From Methanocalculus natronophilus (lineage in GTDB: Archaea > Halobacteriota > Methanomicrobia > Methanomicrobiales > Methanocorpusculaceae), in assembly GCF_038751955.1 (NCBI RefSeq), contig NZ_JBCEXH010000001.1, positions 18,300-82,299 on the forward strand: 64,000 bases of DNA. Direction: 5' to 3'. The position numbers were made by a program, and so were the translations under genes. Positions 39,315 through 48,505 of the stretch are shown here, one piece after another (the first letter of the stretch is position 1; every line of letters begins with the position of its first letter). The notes under the pieces are model-generated. The model was not told where the DNA came from. It saw only the letters and a list, made by a program, of their open reading frames with translations, and did not search any database.

Positions 39315-39635
39315 TCACAGCATCTTTCGCACCCAGTAGGTCTTCTCAACCGGCAGGACGAATATACGGCCATCACCGACTTTACCCGTGCGTGCCGATT
39401 CCTGGATGATTGCCACTGCCCGTTCGAGATCCTCATCCTCGACAACCATCTCGATCTTGATTTTTGGGAGGAGGTTCACCTGCATCGTCCCTCCACGGTA
39501 CTGGAGGGTGATCCCCTTCTGGGACCCGCGCCCTTTCACCTCTGAGACGGTCATGGCCGTAAAACCCTGGTCTTCAAGGTTTTTTTCGACGATCTCATAG
39601 CGTTCAGGACGGATAACTGCCTCGATCTTTTTCAT
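39315..39635 (-). CDS. glnK: PII signal protein GlnK
   Basis: A 106-residue PII protein that senses 2-oxoglutarate and ATP/ADP and blocks AmtB when ammonium is plentiful. It has the N-terminal MKKIEAVIRPE and the C-terminal IFVLPVEKTYWVR. The T-loop (VKGRGSQKGITLQYRGGTMQ) keeps the first tyrosine, but the residue aligned with the uridylylation Tyr51 is Met, so uridylylation at that site is unlikely, as in other archaeal GlnK proteins. It starts 12 bp after the amtB stop, with GGAGTGA before the ATG, forming the conserved amtB-glnK pair. Confidence 0.93.
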   Translation of the reverse strand: MKKIEAVIRPERYEIVEKNLEDQGFTAMTVSEVKGRGSQKGITLQYRGGTMQVNLLPKIKIEMVVEDEDLERAVAIIQESARTGKVGDGRIFVLPVEKTYWVRKML

Positions 39636-39647
39636 TGTACATCACTC

Positions 39648-40844
39648 CTAACTACCTGCTTTCTCTCCATGCTGGGAGATATCAAGTCCGACATACTCTT
39701 CATCCTCGGTTACCCGGAGACCGAGTGTCTTGTGGACGGCATACGCAAGGATGTAGGTCACAACGAAGGCATAGATAACTGCAGCAAAAGCATCAAGTGC
39801 CTGGATACCAAGCTGTGCCGGGTTTCCATAGAGAAGCCCGTTTACCCCTCCAACTGCTGCTGTGGCAAAGACACCGGTTGCAAGCGCACCCCAGAGACCT
39901 CCGACACCATGAATCGCCCAGGCATCCAGGCTCTCATCAAGACCTTTGTTGATACGCCAGAGCATGGCTTTGTAACAGACCAGGCCGGCGATGAGCCCGA
40001 TTGGAATCGATGCGAGGATATCAACATATCCTGCTGCAGGAGTGATTGCCACAAGTCCTGCAATTGCCCCGGATATCATACCAAGGGACGATGGCTTCCC
40101 ATATATCCAGGCAGCAAACATCCAGGCAAGTGCACCGGCGGCAGCTGCGACATTGGTCACGACGAAGGCATTCACCGCAATAATGTCTGGAGCAAGGGCA
40201 GAGCCTGCATTAAACCCAAACCAGCCAAACCAGAGGAGCGCACCGCCCATCAGGGTCATCGGGATGTTATTTGGTTCCATTGAGTGAGAGCCAAAGCCTA
40301 TCCGTTTGCCTATAACCAGTGCGGCTGCAAGAGCCCCGAAACCCGAACTGATATGAACAACTGTTCCCCCGGCAAAGTCAAGCGCACCGAGCTGGTGAGC
40401 CCAGCCACCACCCCATGCCCAGTGGGCAAGCGGATCGTAGACAAGTGTGGTCCAGAGGAGACCAAAGACGATAAATGAGCTTATCTTCACCCGTTCAGCC
40501 AGTGCTGACGTCAGAATTGCAAGTGCAAGACCCGCAAAGACCAGCTGGAAGACCATGAAGAGGAGATCCGGAATCCCGTCACCTTCCATGCCAACGCCCC
40601 GTAAGCCGATGTGGTCAAGGTTTCCGATGAAGCCACCGACATCAGGTCCAAAAGCGAGCGAGTAGCCGATCAGCACCCACTGTATGCTCACGACTGCAAA
40701 CGAGATCATGGCAAGCGCAATCGCGGAGATGTAGTTCTTCCGGCGCACCATGCCCCCGTAGAAGAGCCCGACACCGGGCGTCATCAGCATAACCATTGCC
40801 GTTGCAATCAGGATAAACGTGATTGCAGACGAATCAAGTTCCAT
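39648..40844 (-). CDS. amtB: Ammonium transporter AmtB
   Basis: A 398-residue channel of the Amt/Rh family with about eleven membrane helices. The channel histidines are in [14 protein letters not shown] and [17 protein letters not shown], and the N-terminal [20 protein letters not shown] is a family signature. It imports ammonium, and its cytosolic face is closed by GlnK, encoded next. The ATG at 40844 is preceded by GGGGTATAAAAA, which can serve as ribosome-binding site. A perfect NrpR-type operator lies about 200 bp upstream. Confidence 0.94.
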   Translation of the reverse strand: MELDSSAITFILIATAMVMLMTPGVGLFYGGMVRRKNYISAIALAMISFAVVSIQWVLIGYSLAFGPDVGGFIGNLDHIGLRGVGMEGDGIPDLLFMVFQLVFAGLALAILTSALAERVKISSFIVFGLLWTTLVYDPLAHWAWGGGWAHQLGALDFAGGTVVHISSGFGALAAALVIGKRIGFGSHSMEPNNIPMTLMGGALLWFGWFGFNAGSALAPDIIAVNAFVVTNVAAAAGALAWMFAAWIYGKPSSLGMISGAIAGLVAITPAAGYVDILASIPIGLIAGLVCYKAMLWRINKGLDESLDAWAIHGVGGLWGALATGVFATAAVGGVNGLLYGNPAQLGIQALDAFAAVIYAFVVTYILAYAVHKTLGLRVTEDEEYVGLDISQHGEKAGS

Positions 40845-41206
40845 TTTTTATACCCCGTTTCTTCAGTCCGGGAAGCTGACACCAGGTCATCTCCCGGAAC
40901 TGCAACTTTTGTTCTCAGTTCAGTGCTGTTGTCAGGCGTGGCAGGAGAAACCCACAAAATCACAACCAGAGTCATGCAGAGAGGAGATCTCCACTAGTTT
41001 TTTCAAACCGGTCGAAGTCCTCCTGGTGCATGACATAGAAGGAAGTTATCTTCCATGCATATTAAAAGTTACTATTTGATTCTGTACAACCAGGGTGGAT
41101 CTATAAAACGCATTCACACAACCAAACAAAACAGAAGGCCTCAATCAACCATCCGGCTACAAAAAGCCGGATATACGGCCTCAAAAAAAAGGAGGGGAAA
41201 AACCGG
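40845..41206 (-). promoter_or_regulatory. amtB-glnK upstream region with NrpR-type operator
   Basis: GGAAGTTATCTTCC at 41041-41054 matches the GGAA-N6-TTCC consensus of the methanogen nitrogen repressor NrpR. On the minus strand CTTTTAATA (41060-41068) is the probable TATA box, so the operator lies between TATA and the predicted transcript start near 41038. This leaves a leader of about 195 nt before amtB, with no clear structure. NrpR itself is not in the window, and its binding is inferred from the motif. Confidence 0.7.
41151..41189 (-). terminator. glnA terminator: oligo-T plus hairpin
   Basis: On the minus strand a T8 run (41182-41189) begins 17 nt after the glnA stop and is followed by a perfect 8-bp hairpin, ATCCGGCT/AGCCGGAT with 6-nt loop (41151-41172). 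Confidence 0.6.
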
Positions 41207-42523
41207 TCAGTATTTTGAGAGGTACCGGTTCGTCTCCCAGTCGGTAACCGCAGTCCTGAATGAATCCCATTCGATTTCTGCAATCGAGTTGAGATTCCCG
41301 GCGACATGCTCACCGAGGATGCCGCAGATCAATGGATCTGCCATCAGGGACTGGTTTGCCTCGAAAAGGCTCCCCGGAAGGGTTTCGATCCCATTACTCA
41401 TCCGCTCTTCCGCAGTCATATGGAAGATGTTGCGATCGATACTCTGTGGCGGTTCGATATCATTTCTGATACCGTCAAGACCAGCTGCAAGGATCGCAGC
41501 AAAGGTCAGATACGGATTACAGGTCGGATCAGGGCTCCGCAGTTCAACCCGAGTGCTCCTGCCGCGCGGTGCCGGAACCCGTACAAGGGCACTCCGGTTC
41601 GAGGCGCTCCATCCGATGTAAACAGGTGCCTCATACCCTGGAACAAGCCGTTTGTACGAGTTTACTGTCGGATTTGCAATCCGTGTGATTGCTTTCACAT
41701 GCTTCAGAAGACCTCCGACGAACTTCAGTGCCGTATCCGAGAGCTGTTTTGGCGCATCTGGATCATAGAATGCATTCTGCCCATCCATTGTTGCCAGTGA
41801 ACAGTTCGTATGCATGCCGGATCCATTGATCCCATAGATCGGCTTTGCCATAAAGGTCGCATGGAGTCCTTTTTGGAGTGCAATCGTCTTTGTTGCAAAT
41901 TTAAAGGTGATCACATTATCTGCCGTTGTCAGGGCATCACCGTACTTGAAATCGATCTCGTGCTGCGATTCGGCAACCTCGTGGTGCGAGGCTTCGATAT
42001 CAAAGTCCATGTCAGTGAGCGCGAGAATGATGTCGCGCCTGACGTCCTCGGCGAGATCTGTTGGTGCAAGATCGAAGTACCCGCCGACATCCTGGAGTTC
42101 AAGCGATGGTTTTCCATTCTCCTGCCTGAAGAGGAAGAACTCAAGCTCAGGGCCTGTGTTGAAGATATAGCCCATTTTGGCTGCTTCCTCAACCTGCTTC
42201 CTCAGGATGTGCCGCGGATCACCCTCAAAGGGTTTTCCATTCGGCGTATAGACATCACAGATGAACCTGGCAGCCCGGTTCGTCTCCGGCCTCCACGGGA
42301 GAATCCGGTACGTCGAAATGTCAGGTTTCAACACCATATCCGATTCTTCGAGCCTGGCAAACCCCTGGATTGAGGAGCCATCAAAGCTGATGCCTTCGGT
42401 GAGCGCTTTCTCAGCCTGTTTGGCCGGGATAGCGACATTCTTTGCCATACCGATGATATCGGTAAACTGAAGCCGGATGAATTTTACCCGGTCATTCTCT
42501 ATCTGTTCCAGCATCCTGGACAT
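41207..42523 (-). CDS. glnA: Glutamine synthetase, type I (GSI-alpha)
   Basis: About 438 residues. The dodecameric enzyme makes glutamine from glutamate, ammonium and ATP. Signatures are FTDIIGMAKNVAIP, the DGSSIQGF flexible loop, GPELEFFLF (metal ligands), HHEVAESQHEIDF, NGSGMHTNCSL and ANPTVNSYKRLVPGYEAP. There is no adenylylation tyrosine segment of the GSI-beta class. ATG 42523 (MSRMLEQ) is preferred because GGAG lies 5 bp before it; ATG 42538 would be nearly leaderless. It is divergent from the glutamate synthase operon, and the shared 111-bp region holds an NrpR-like site. Confidence 0.93.
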   Translation of the reverse strand: MSRMLEQIENDRVKFIRLQFTDIIGMAKNVAIPAKQAEKALTEGISFDGSSIQGFARLEESDMVLKPDISTYRILPWRPETNRAARFICDVYTPNGKPFEGDPRHILRKQVEEAAKMGYIFNTGPELEFFLFRQENGKPSLELQDVGGYFDLAPTDLAEDVRRDIILALTDMDFDIEASHHEVAESQHEIDFKYGDALTTADNVITFKFATKTIALQKGLHATFMAKPIYGINGSGMHTNCSLATMDGQNAFYDPDAPKQLSDTALKFVGGLLKHVKAITRIANPTVNSYKRLVPGYEAPVYIGWSASNRSALVRVPAPRGRSTRVELRSPDPTCNPYLTFAAILAAGLDGIRNDIEPPQSIDRNIFHMTAEERMSNGIETLPGSLFEANQSLMADPLICGILGEHVAGNLNSIAEIEWDSFRTAVTDWETNRYLSKY

Positions 42524-42540
42524 GTCGTCTCCGGTCATAT

Positions 42541-42616
42541 GGAAGATATCTTCTACTGATTACTATAAATAGTTTATTGAACAACCATGTATAGCCAACA
42601 ATTCATGAAAGAATTG
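42541..42616. promoter_or_regulatory. Divergent glnA/glutamate synthase promoter with NrpR-like site
   Basis: GGAAGATATCTTCT (42541-42554) matches GGAA-N6-TTCC with one mismatch. CTATAAATAG at 42563-42572 is a nearly symmetrical TATA box usable in both directions; for glnA it places the operator between TATA and start, the same geometry as at amtB. On the plus side, CAATTC-N6-GAATTG (42599-42616) is a second inverted repeat with 6-bp spacing, next to the predicted start of the glutamate synthase transcript. Confidence 0.65.
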
Positions 42617-42634
42617 ATCAAAGTGTGATAACCC

Positions 42635-43687
42635 ATGTGTGGAATTATTAGTGTTGTTGACAGATCCAGGTCAGGAATGGATGGATCCTCAATAAAAAAC
42701 GCCCTTTCCCTGATGGATGAGCGGGGGAGCGGCGAAGGAGCAGGGTATGCGGCATATGGAGTGTACCCCGATTTTGCCGACTATTATGCCATTCATCTCT
42801 TCTTCAATAACCTTGTGGAGCCAAAAGGTGCAGTTGACGAGATCCTCCGGGCCTGGGGCAAAATAGAGCATGAAGAGGAGATCCCAACTGTCGAGCAGCC
42901 GGATCTCCGGAGAACACGCATACCCTGGCGATATTTCTTCAAGCCTGATCCAACCCTGATGCCCGGGAGCGACACTCCTGAAGAAGATATCATAATGATG
43001 CTTGTCATGAAGATCAACACCTCCATCCAGGGTGCCCTGGTCTTCTCATCAGGAAAGAATATCGGCGTGTTCAAAGCATCCGGGTGGCCGGAGGCAGTCG
43101 CGGATTTTTATCAGATTGACCAGTATGAAGGCTACATCTGGCTTGCCCACAACCGCTACCCGACAAACACACCGGGATGGTGGGGAGGTGCCCACCCCTT
43201 TAACCTCCTCGACTGGTCGGTTATTCATAACGGTGAAATCACGTCATATGGAACAAACAGGCGATATATTGAGAGTTTCGGGTACCGTTGCACAATGTTT
43301 ACCGACACCGAGGTCGTCGCCTATCTCTGTGATCTCCTCTCAAGGAGACATGGCCTGCCCCGTGAACTCATGGTGCGCGCATTCGCACCCCCATTCTGGG
43401 ACGAGATTGACAGGATGAAGAAGCCTGAGATGGAGCTGAACCATGCCATACGGCAGACATATGGATCTGCGCTCATGAACGGACCCTTTGCAATCGTTGT
43501 TGCAACCGCAGACGGCATTGTCGGGTTCACCGACCGGATCAAGCTGCGGCCACTCATTGCCGCTGAAGCAGGAGACAGGCTCTACATTGCAAGTGAGGAA
43601 GCAGCCATCCGGCGGATGGAGAGCAGCCTCGATCATGTCTGGATGCCACAAGCCGGAGAGCCTGTCATCGGGAGGGTACAGTCATGA
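42635..43687 (+). CDS. Glutamate synthase, class II glutamine amidotransferase subunit
   Basis: A 350-residue protein beginning MCGIISVVDR, in which Cys2 is the N-terminal nucleophile that releases ammonia from glutamine. Further signatures are LAHNRYPTN and HNGEITSYGTNRRYIE. In bacteria this is the first domain of the large GltB subunit; here, as in many archaea, it is a separate gene. Its stop overlaps the next ATG by 4 bp, so the subunits are translationally coupled. Expression is probably under nitrogen control through the divergent promoter. Confidence 0.9.
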   Translation: MCGIISVVDRSRSGMDGSSIKNALSLMDERGSGEGAGYAAYGVYPDFADYYAIHLFFNNLVEPKGAVDEILRAWGKIEHEEEIPTVEQPDLRRTRIPWRYFFKPDPTLMPGSDTPEEDIIMMLVMKINTSIQGALVFSSGKNIGVFKASGWPEAVADFYQIDQYEGYIWLAHNRYPTNTPGWWGGAHPFNLLDWSVIHNGEITSYGTNRRYIESFGYRCTMFTDTEVVAYLCDLLSRRHGLPRELMVRAFAPPFWDEIDRMKKPEMELNHAIRQTYGSALMNGPFAIVVATADGIVGFTDRIKLRPLIAAEAGDRLYIASEEAAIRRMESSLDHVWMPQAGEPVIGRVQS

Positions 43688-45195
43688 ACCCCGGATCCGT
43701 TCCAGCAAAATTCAAGGTCAGGATAGATGCCGATCAATGCATGCTCTGTGAACGCTGCGTGGAAAACTGCCCCTATGGGACATACAGGCGGGAAGGCGAG
43801 CATATCAGTGTTGATTCACGGAGGTGTGTTGCCTGCCACCGGTGCGTTGCCATGTGTCCGCGGGATTCGATCACAATCGAAGAAAAACCAGTCGATTACC
43901 GGAGCCACCCGCTCTGGACACGGGAATCACGGGAAGCCATCTACAACCAGGCACGGACAGGGAGAATCGTCCTTGCCGGGATGGGGAATGCAAGCGATCT
44001 CCCGATCATCTTTGACCGGCTTCTCCTGGATGCATGCCAGGTGACAAACCCAAGTATTGACCCGCTCCGTGAACCGATGGAACTTCGCACCTATATCGGA
44101 AAGAAACCCAGAAAGCTGGATCTCCGGAAGAAAAGAAATGGGGATATCGAACTGAAAACCAGGCTCCATCCGAACCTCAGACTGAATACACCGATTATGA
44201 TCGGGCATATGAGCTACGGTGCAATCAGCCTGAATGCCCAGCTCTCGATGGCACGGGCTGTTGCCAGTGAGGGTACATTCATGGGAACCGGAGAAGGGGG
44301 GCTGCATCCGGCTCTCAGGGAATTCCAGGATAATATGATCGTCCAGGTGGCATCCGGGCGGTTTGGTGTGGATATCGACTACCTGGAGCGGGGCGCGGCA
44401 ATCGAGATCAAGATTGGCCAGGGCGCAAAGCCAGGCATAGGCGGCCACCTGCCGGGGGAGAAGATCGATCCCGATATTTCACAGACCAGGATGATCCCCG
44501 AGCGAAGCGATGCAATCAGCCCGGCGCCGCATCATGACATCTACTCGATTGAAGACTTAAAACAGCTTGTCCACTCTTTAAAAGAGGCGACAGAATGGAA
44601 AAAACCAGTATTTGTCAAGATAGCGGCTGTACACAATGTCGCTGCCATTGCATCGGGGATTGCCAGATCATCTGCTGATGCAGTCGTTATTGACGGGTTC
44701 CGGGGAGGAACAGGTGCTGCACCGCGGGTATTCCGGGATCATGTCGGCATCCCCATTGAAGCAGCAATTGCAGCAGTCGATCAGAAGCTCCGATCCCAGG
44801 GTATCAGAAACGAGGTCTCCATCATCGCCTCCGGCGGCATCCGGGACGCAGCAGAAGTGACAAAGGCTATCGCACTCGGCGCAGATGCAATCTATATTGG
44901 TACTGCGGCATTAATTGCAATGGGATGCAGGGTCTGCGGAACCTGTTACCGGGGACTCTGCCCATGGGGTATTGCCACCCAGAACTCCTCGCTCACCAGG
45001 AGGCTGAACCCTGATGTCGAGTGGCAGCATGTGGCAAACCTGATTCGAGGATGGACCCTGGAGATATCCGAGCTGATGGGGGCTGCTGGGATTAACAGTA
45101 TCGAGAGCCTCCGCGGCAACCGTGACCGCCTGAGAGGATACCTCCTTGACGAGGCTATGATGAACATTCTGGACGTACAACCTGTTGGAGCATGA
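43684..45195 (+). CDS. Glutamate synthase, ferredoxin-FMN catalytic subunit
   Basis: A 503-residue protein. An N-terminal two-cluster ferredoxin domain (CMLCERCVENCPYG and CVACHRCVAMCPRD, about residues 19-64) is fused to the FMN-binding barrel that joins ammonia and 2-oxoglutarate to glutamate. GQGAKPGIGGHLPGEKI, VIDGFRGGTGAAPRV and ASGGIRDAAEV are barrel signatures, and CRVCGTCYRGLCPWGIATQ carries the 3Fe-4S cysteines. The fused ferredoxin supplies the electron path that the GltD subunit provides in bacteria. ATG 43684 overlaps the previous stop. Confidence 0.92.
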   Translation: MNPGSVPAKFKVRIDADQCMLCERCVENCPYGTYRREGEHISVDSRRCVACHRCVAMCPRDSITIEEKPVDYRSHPLWTRESREAIYNQARTGRIVLAGMGNASDLPIIFDRLLLDACQVTNPSIDPLREPMELRTYIGKKPRKLDLRKKRNGDIELKTRLHPNLRLNTPIMIGHMSYGAISLNAQLSMARAVASEGTFMGTGEGGLHPALREFQDNMIVQVASGRFGVDIDYLERGAAIEIKIGQGAKPGIGGHLPGEKIDPDISQTRMIPERSDAISPAPHHDIYSIEDLKQLVHSLKEATEWKKPVFVKIAAVHNVAAIASGIARSSADAVVIDGFRGGTGAAPRVFRDHVGIPIEAAIAAVDQKLRSQGIRNEVSIIASGGIRDAAEVTKAIALGADAIYIGTAALIAMGCRVCGTCYRGLCPWGIATQNSSLTRRLNPDVEWQHVANLIRGWTLEISELMGAAGINSIESLRGNRDRLRGYLLDEAMMNILDVQPVGA

Positions 45196-45198
45196 AGG

Positions 45199-45942
45199 AT
45201 GGAGAATGAACTGGTAATCAATGCAGAGGGGATGCATTACACACCGCTCAACAAGGCGATACGATCTGCTGTTGCCAAAGGAACAGAGAAGATCCGGATC
45301 GAGCATGTACTTGGGCAGCGTTTCATCGCTGACGGGTTGAAAGGCAGAGTGAAGATAACAGTTCACGGCACTCCCGGAGGAGATCTCGGGATGTTCATGA
45401 GCGGCCCTTCAATCGAGGTCTTTGGAAACTGTGACCATGCGCCCGGCAATACGATGGATGGTGGCGAGATCATCATCCACGGCAGTGCAGGGGACGCAAC
45501 CGCCCATTCCATGCGGGGAGGGCTTGTGATGGTCCGTGATGACATCGGGTACAGGGGCGGCATCCATATGAAGGAGTATGGAGACCACAGGCCTGTTCTG
45601 ATCATCGGAGGGAATGCCTGTGCCTTCCTCGGCGAGTATATGGCAGGCGGCCTCGTGCTCGTTCTTGGATCCGGAGAGAAACGGGTTCTGCCCAACCGGG
45701 GGATCGGATCCGGCATCCACGGCGGGCTGATCATTATCCGGGGAGACGTTCCTGACCAGACACTGGGAGTCGGGGCGAAGAAGAGCCGGGCAACCGAGGA
45801 GGAGAAGAGACTGATTGATCCATATATCAGACGATATGCGGCGGTTTATGGTCGTGATCCAAAACCTCTGCTTGATGATGAGTATACCATTATCACCCCC
45901 TCAAGCGGACGGCCGTTTGCAAATAAATATACCTGGGAGTGA
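45199..45942 (+). CDS. Glutamate synthase, GXGXG (alpha-like) domain subunit
   Basis: A 247-residue protein of the right-handed beta-helix GXGXG domain that forms the C-terminal, structural domain of GltB in bacteria. Repeated Gly motifs such as GTPGGDLGMFMSGPSIEV, HGSAGDATAHSMRGGLVMVRDD and GIGSGIHGGLIIIRGD are visible. It starts 4 bp after the previous stop. Together with its two upstream neighbours it reconstitutes a full large subunit in three pieces. Confidence 0.9.
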   Translation: MENELVINAEGMHYTPLNKAIRSAVAKGTEKIRIEHVLGQRFIADGLKGRVKITVHGTPGGDLGMFMSGPSIEVFGNCDHAPGNTMDGGEIIIHGSAGDATAHSMRGGLVMVRDDIGYRGGIHMKEYGDHRPVLIIGGNACAFLGEYMAGGLVLVLGSGEKRVLPNRGIGSGIHGGLIIIRGDVPDQTLGVGAKKSRATEEEKRLIDPYIRRYAAVYGRDPKPLLDDEYTIITPSSGRPFANKYTWE

Positions 45943-45948
45943 TGAAAC

Positions 45949-46974
45949 ATGGCAAACTCCAGTTACGAAGATCTGTTACGCGAAGTCTGGGAAACCGGCA
46001 GGTGCAGTGGGTGCGGAGCATGTGTTGCCGTCTGCCCTGCCGATGCGATCGTCTTCTGCAGTGAACAGAACACCTGCCCTGAGAACAGGCATTACTGCAA
46101 AGAGCTGACAGATCAGGTTCCCTGCGGCGCATGCTATGATTCATGCCCCCGGGTGGGCGATTTTCAGGGGAGAGGACTGCTTGGGGAATACCAGTCTATT
46201 GTATCTGCACGGGCAGGAATTGAGGTGCCACACCGTCAGAGCGGCGGGGCAGTCACGGCGATCCTTGCTGATGCACTTGATTCGGGGCTCATTGACTCTG
46301 TTGTGACAGTGACTGAGGACCGGTTCACGCTCAGGCCGAGGTCTGTCCTGATAACCTCATCAGGTGAACTGATCCGGCATGCCGGAAGCCGGTATGCCTG
46401 GTGGGTCCCGCTGCTTGCGTCACTCAAGAAAGCTGTTATCCAGAAAAAATGCAGGAAGATTGCAGTCATTGGCCTGCCCTGTGCAACCGAGGCAATAGCT
46501 GTAATGAAAGCAAGCGACAATGATCTTATCCGGCCGTTTGCAACCTCTATCAGGGTCGTATTCGGCCTTTTCTGTACCGAGAGCTTTGATTACGATCACC
46601 TCGTCAACACTATCCTCGATCGCCGGTATGGCATCAGAACACATCAGGTGGAGAAGCTGGATGTCAAAGGCGGACTTGTTGTCACCAGAGCAGGTGGTGA
46701 GACACTCACCGTGCCGCTGAAAGAACTTGACGAGGCTGTCCGTCCCGGGTGCCGGATCTGCACTGATCTGACTGCCCGGAGTGCGGATATCTCAGCTGGC
46801 GCCGTCGGGTCAGGTGATGGGTATACCACATTGATTATCAGGAGTGAGACAGGCGAGGCATTTGTCAGATCAGCTGTTGCCTCTGGTGCGCTCCTTGTTG
46901 AAGGAGAGATTGATCAAAGCGCCATAGAATCGCTTGCTGCAAAAAAGGCAGCACGAGGAATTCCAAAACGGTGA
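45949..46974 (+). CDS. FrhB-like F420-binding Fe-S flavoprotein of glutamate synthase
   Basis: A 341-residue member of the FrhB family, whose members oxidise reduced F420 with FAD and pass electrons on through Fe-S clusters. The N-terminus has a ferredoxin pattern, CSGCGACVAVCPADAI, then further cysteines in CPENRHYC and CGACYDSCP. The FrhB core follows: RQSGGAVTAILADAL, VIGLPCATEAI, FGLFCTESFDYDHL and PGCRICTDLTARSADISAGAVGS. It lies 6 bp after the glutamate synthase genes, and there is no gltD gene, so it is probably the electron-input subunit, making the enzyme F420-dependent. This is inferred from family and position. Confidence 0.88.
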   Translation: MANSSYEDLLREVWETGRCSGCGACVAVCPADAIVFCSEQNTCPENRHYCKELTDQVPCGACYDSCPRVGDFQGRGLLGEYQSIVSARAGIEVPHRQSGGAVTAILADALDSGLIDSVVTVTEDRFTLRPRSVLITSSGELIRHAGSRYAWWVPLLASLKKAVIQKKCRKIAVIGLPCATEAIAVMKASDNDLIRPFATSIRVVFGLFCTESFDYDHLVNTILDRRYGIRTHQVEKLDVKGGLVVTRAGGETLTVPLKELDEAVRPGCRICTDLTARSADISAGAVGSGDGYTTLIIRSETGEAFVRSAVASGALLVEGEIDQSAIESLAAKKAARGIPKR

Positions 46975-47420
46975 CGTGCGGGAAAGGGTTGCGGGAAAAA
47001 TGCCTCCTCGCTATTTTATGCGGGTAGTTTGAAGCAGGTGCGGCGCGGGTATCGGGGGGCGGGTCAGGCGAAGGGAGCAGGATGACAGAGCAGATCTATC
47101 CGTGCTCGAGAGAGCAACCTGAAAGGCGATTCCAAAGGAATCGGGCGTTTATCTGCTTCTGGCACGCCAAACGAAAGCATTCCCGCCCCCTCCCGCACCA
47201 GCATCTGCGGAAACCCGGCACGAACCTCCCCTGCGAAGCACCTGCGGACGGGGCAGGGGCGCTGGGGAAAAACGCCTCAGTGAACAGATCCGAATGTTGA
47301 TGCAAACACCTGATAACCAGATGATGACTCGCCCCCTTGTAAAACCCATACAAATCAGCGAAGAGCCAAAAAAATACATCCCGGTGCAGCACGAGCGACA
47401 CAGAATCCAGACAATTATCT
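46975..47420. other. GC-rich intergenic region without a convincing gene
   Basis: About 450 bp between the FrhB-like gene and the convergent TPR gene. CGATTCC-AAA-GGAATCG (47127-47143) is a 7-bp hairpin. A minus-strand frame (47096-47494) and a plus-strand frame (47082-47300) exist, but their residue composition is atypical and the first overlaps the TPR gene. No RNA gene was recognised. Confidence 0.4.
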
Positions 47421-48329
47421 CTATTTCCTATTTTGCTCCAGAACAAGCACCTGCAGGGCATCTTCTGCATCGGTATGACCCGGCTCAAGCGCAAGCACCT
47501 GCTGAAATGATCTCACCGCCTCATTGAAGTGTCCGGATTCAGCAAGAGCTCTCCCCCGCTTATACCAGAGATCAAAGATAGCAGGGTCGATTGAGAGCGC
47601 CATATCATAGGCATGGACAGCCCCCGTATAGTCTTCATGTTCATGGAGGATCACGGCACGGCCAATCCAGGCATCCAGATCCTCAGGGTCAAGGGCGAGG
47701 GCATCGGCAAATGATTCAAGCGCCTCATCAAGCCGGCCGAGCGCCGCAAGTGACAGCCCCCGTGACGTCCATATCCCTGCATCCAGAGGATCTATAGCGA
47801 GGACACGATCATACGATCTCACAGCCTCTTCGTGCTTTCCCAGTGCACCACAGGTATCACCACGGTTGCCCCAGGTATCGGGATCATCAGGGTCAAGGGC
47901 AAGAGCATTGTCAAATGATGCAATTGCCTCAGTATACCGTCCAAGTTTGGAGAGGGCTATCCCATGATTATACCAGGTATCCGCATCATCGGGAAGTTTT
48001 CCTGGGAGAGAGGCAAAAGAGGAGTCAGAGTCTCCAGTCTCATCTGCACCTGCACCAGGGGTGTCCTGATCAGCGGAGCCGGACCTGGTGTTGCCTTCGG
48101 AATCATCGTTCTGCAAAATATCAAGAACCCGGTTAAATGAGTGAAGTGCATCAGTATATCTCCCAAGCCCGATAAGGGCAACACCCCTGTTGTTCCATGC
48201 AGTAGCATGTGTGGGATCCCTCTCAATAATGCGCTCAAAGGTCTCCACGGCTTCAGTGAAGAGAGAGTTTGCCAGCTGTACATCTCCGCATGCAAGCATT
48301 TCATCCATAGACCCGCTGTTCATATCCAC
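47421..48329 (-). CDS. TPR repeat protein (seven repeats)
   Basis: A 302-residue protein with two TPR units, an acidic Ser/Gly-rich insert (about residues 85-115, with DDSEGNTRSGSADQD) and five more TPR units (TWYNHGIALSKLGRYTEAIASFDNALALDPDD and similar). There is no signal peptide or other domain, so it is probably a cytosolic scaffold. GTG 48329 is used because GGAGGGG lies 7 bp before it; ATG 48323 is the alternative. It lies 176 bp downstream of the large TPR-TFB gene on the same strand and uses the same WYNRG/YDRAL-type repeat consensus. Confidence 0.82.
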   Translation of the reverse strand: MDMNSGSMDEMLACGDVQLANSLFTEAVETFERIIERDPTHATAWNNRGVALIGLGRYTDALHSFNRVLDILQNDDSEGNTRSGSADQDTPGAGADETGDSDSSFASLPGKLPDDADTWYNHGIALSKLGRYTEAIASFDNALALDPDDPDTWGNRGDTCGALGKHEEAVRSYDRVLAIDPLDAGIWTSRGLSLAALGRLDEALESFADALALDPEDLDAWIGRAVILHEHEDYTGAVHAYDMALSIDPAIFDLWYKRGRALAESGHFNEAVRSFQQVLALEPGHTDAEDALQVLVLEQNRK

Positions 48330-48505
48330 GTGCCATCCCCTCCAGAACCAGCGCTCATGACGTGCTGATGTGCAATTTTTCAGATACCTCTGATTCCACG
48401 CTCGCTGTACATAATACTACCGAACGTCTGTCCGGGTCAGGAAACCGGCACACCCGGGACCTGTGAAAAACGGATGTGAGCAGATCAGCTGTTGCATCAG
48501 CATGA

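Noticed and set aside
40972-41031. A 19-codon minus-strand frame in the amtB leader (ATG 41031)
   Set aside because: It is short, without a ribosome-binding site in the right place, and has no regulatory-peptide pattern such as repeated codons.
47096-47494. A 132-residue minus-strand frame upstream of the small TPR stop
   Set aside because: It overlaps the end of the TPR gene in another frame and is rich in Cys, Arg and Phe in a way typical of chance frames in GC-rich DNA.
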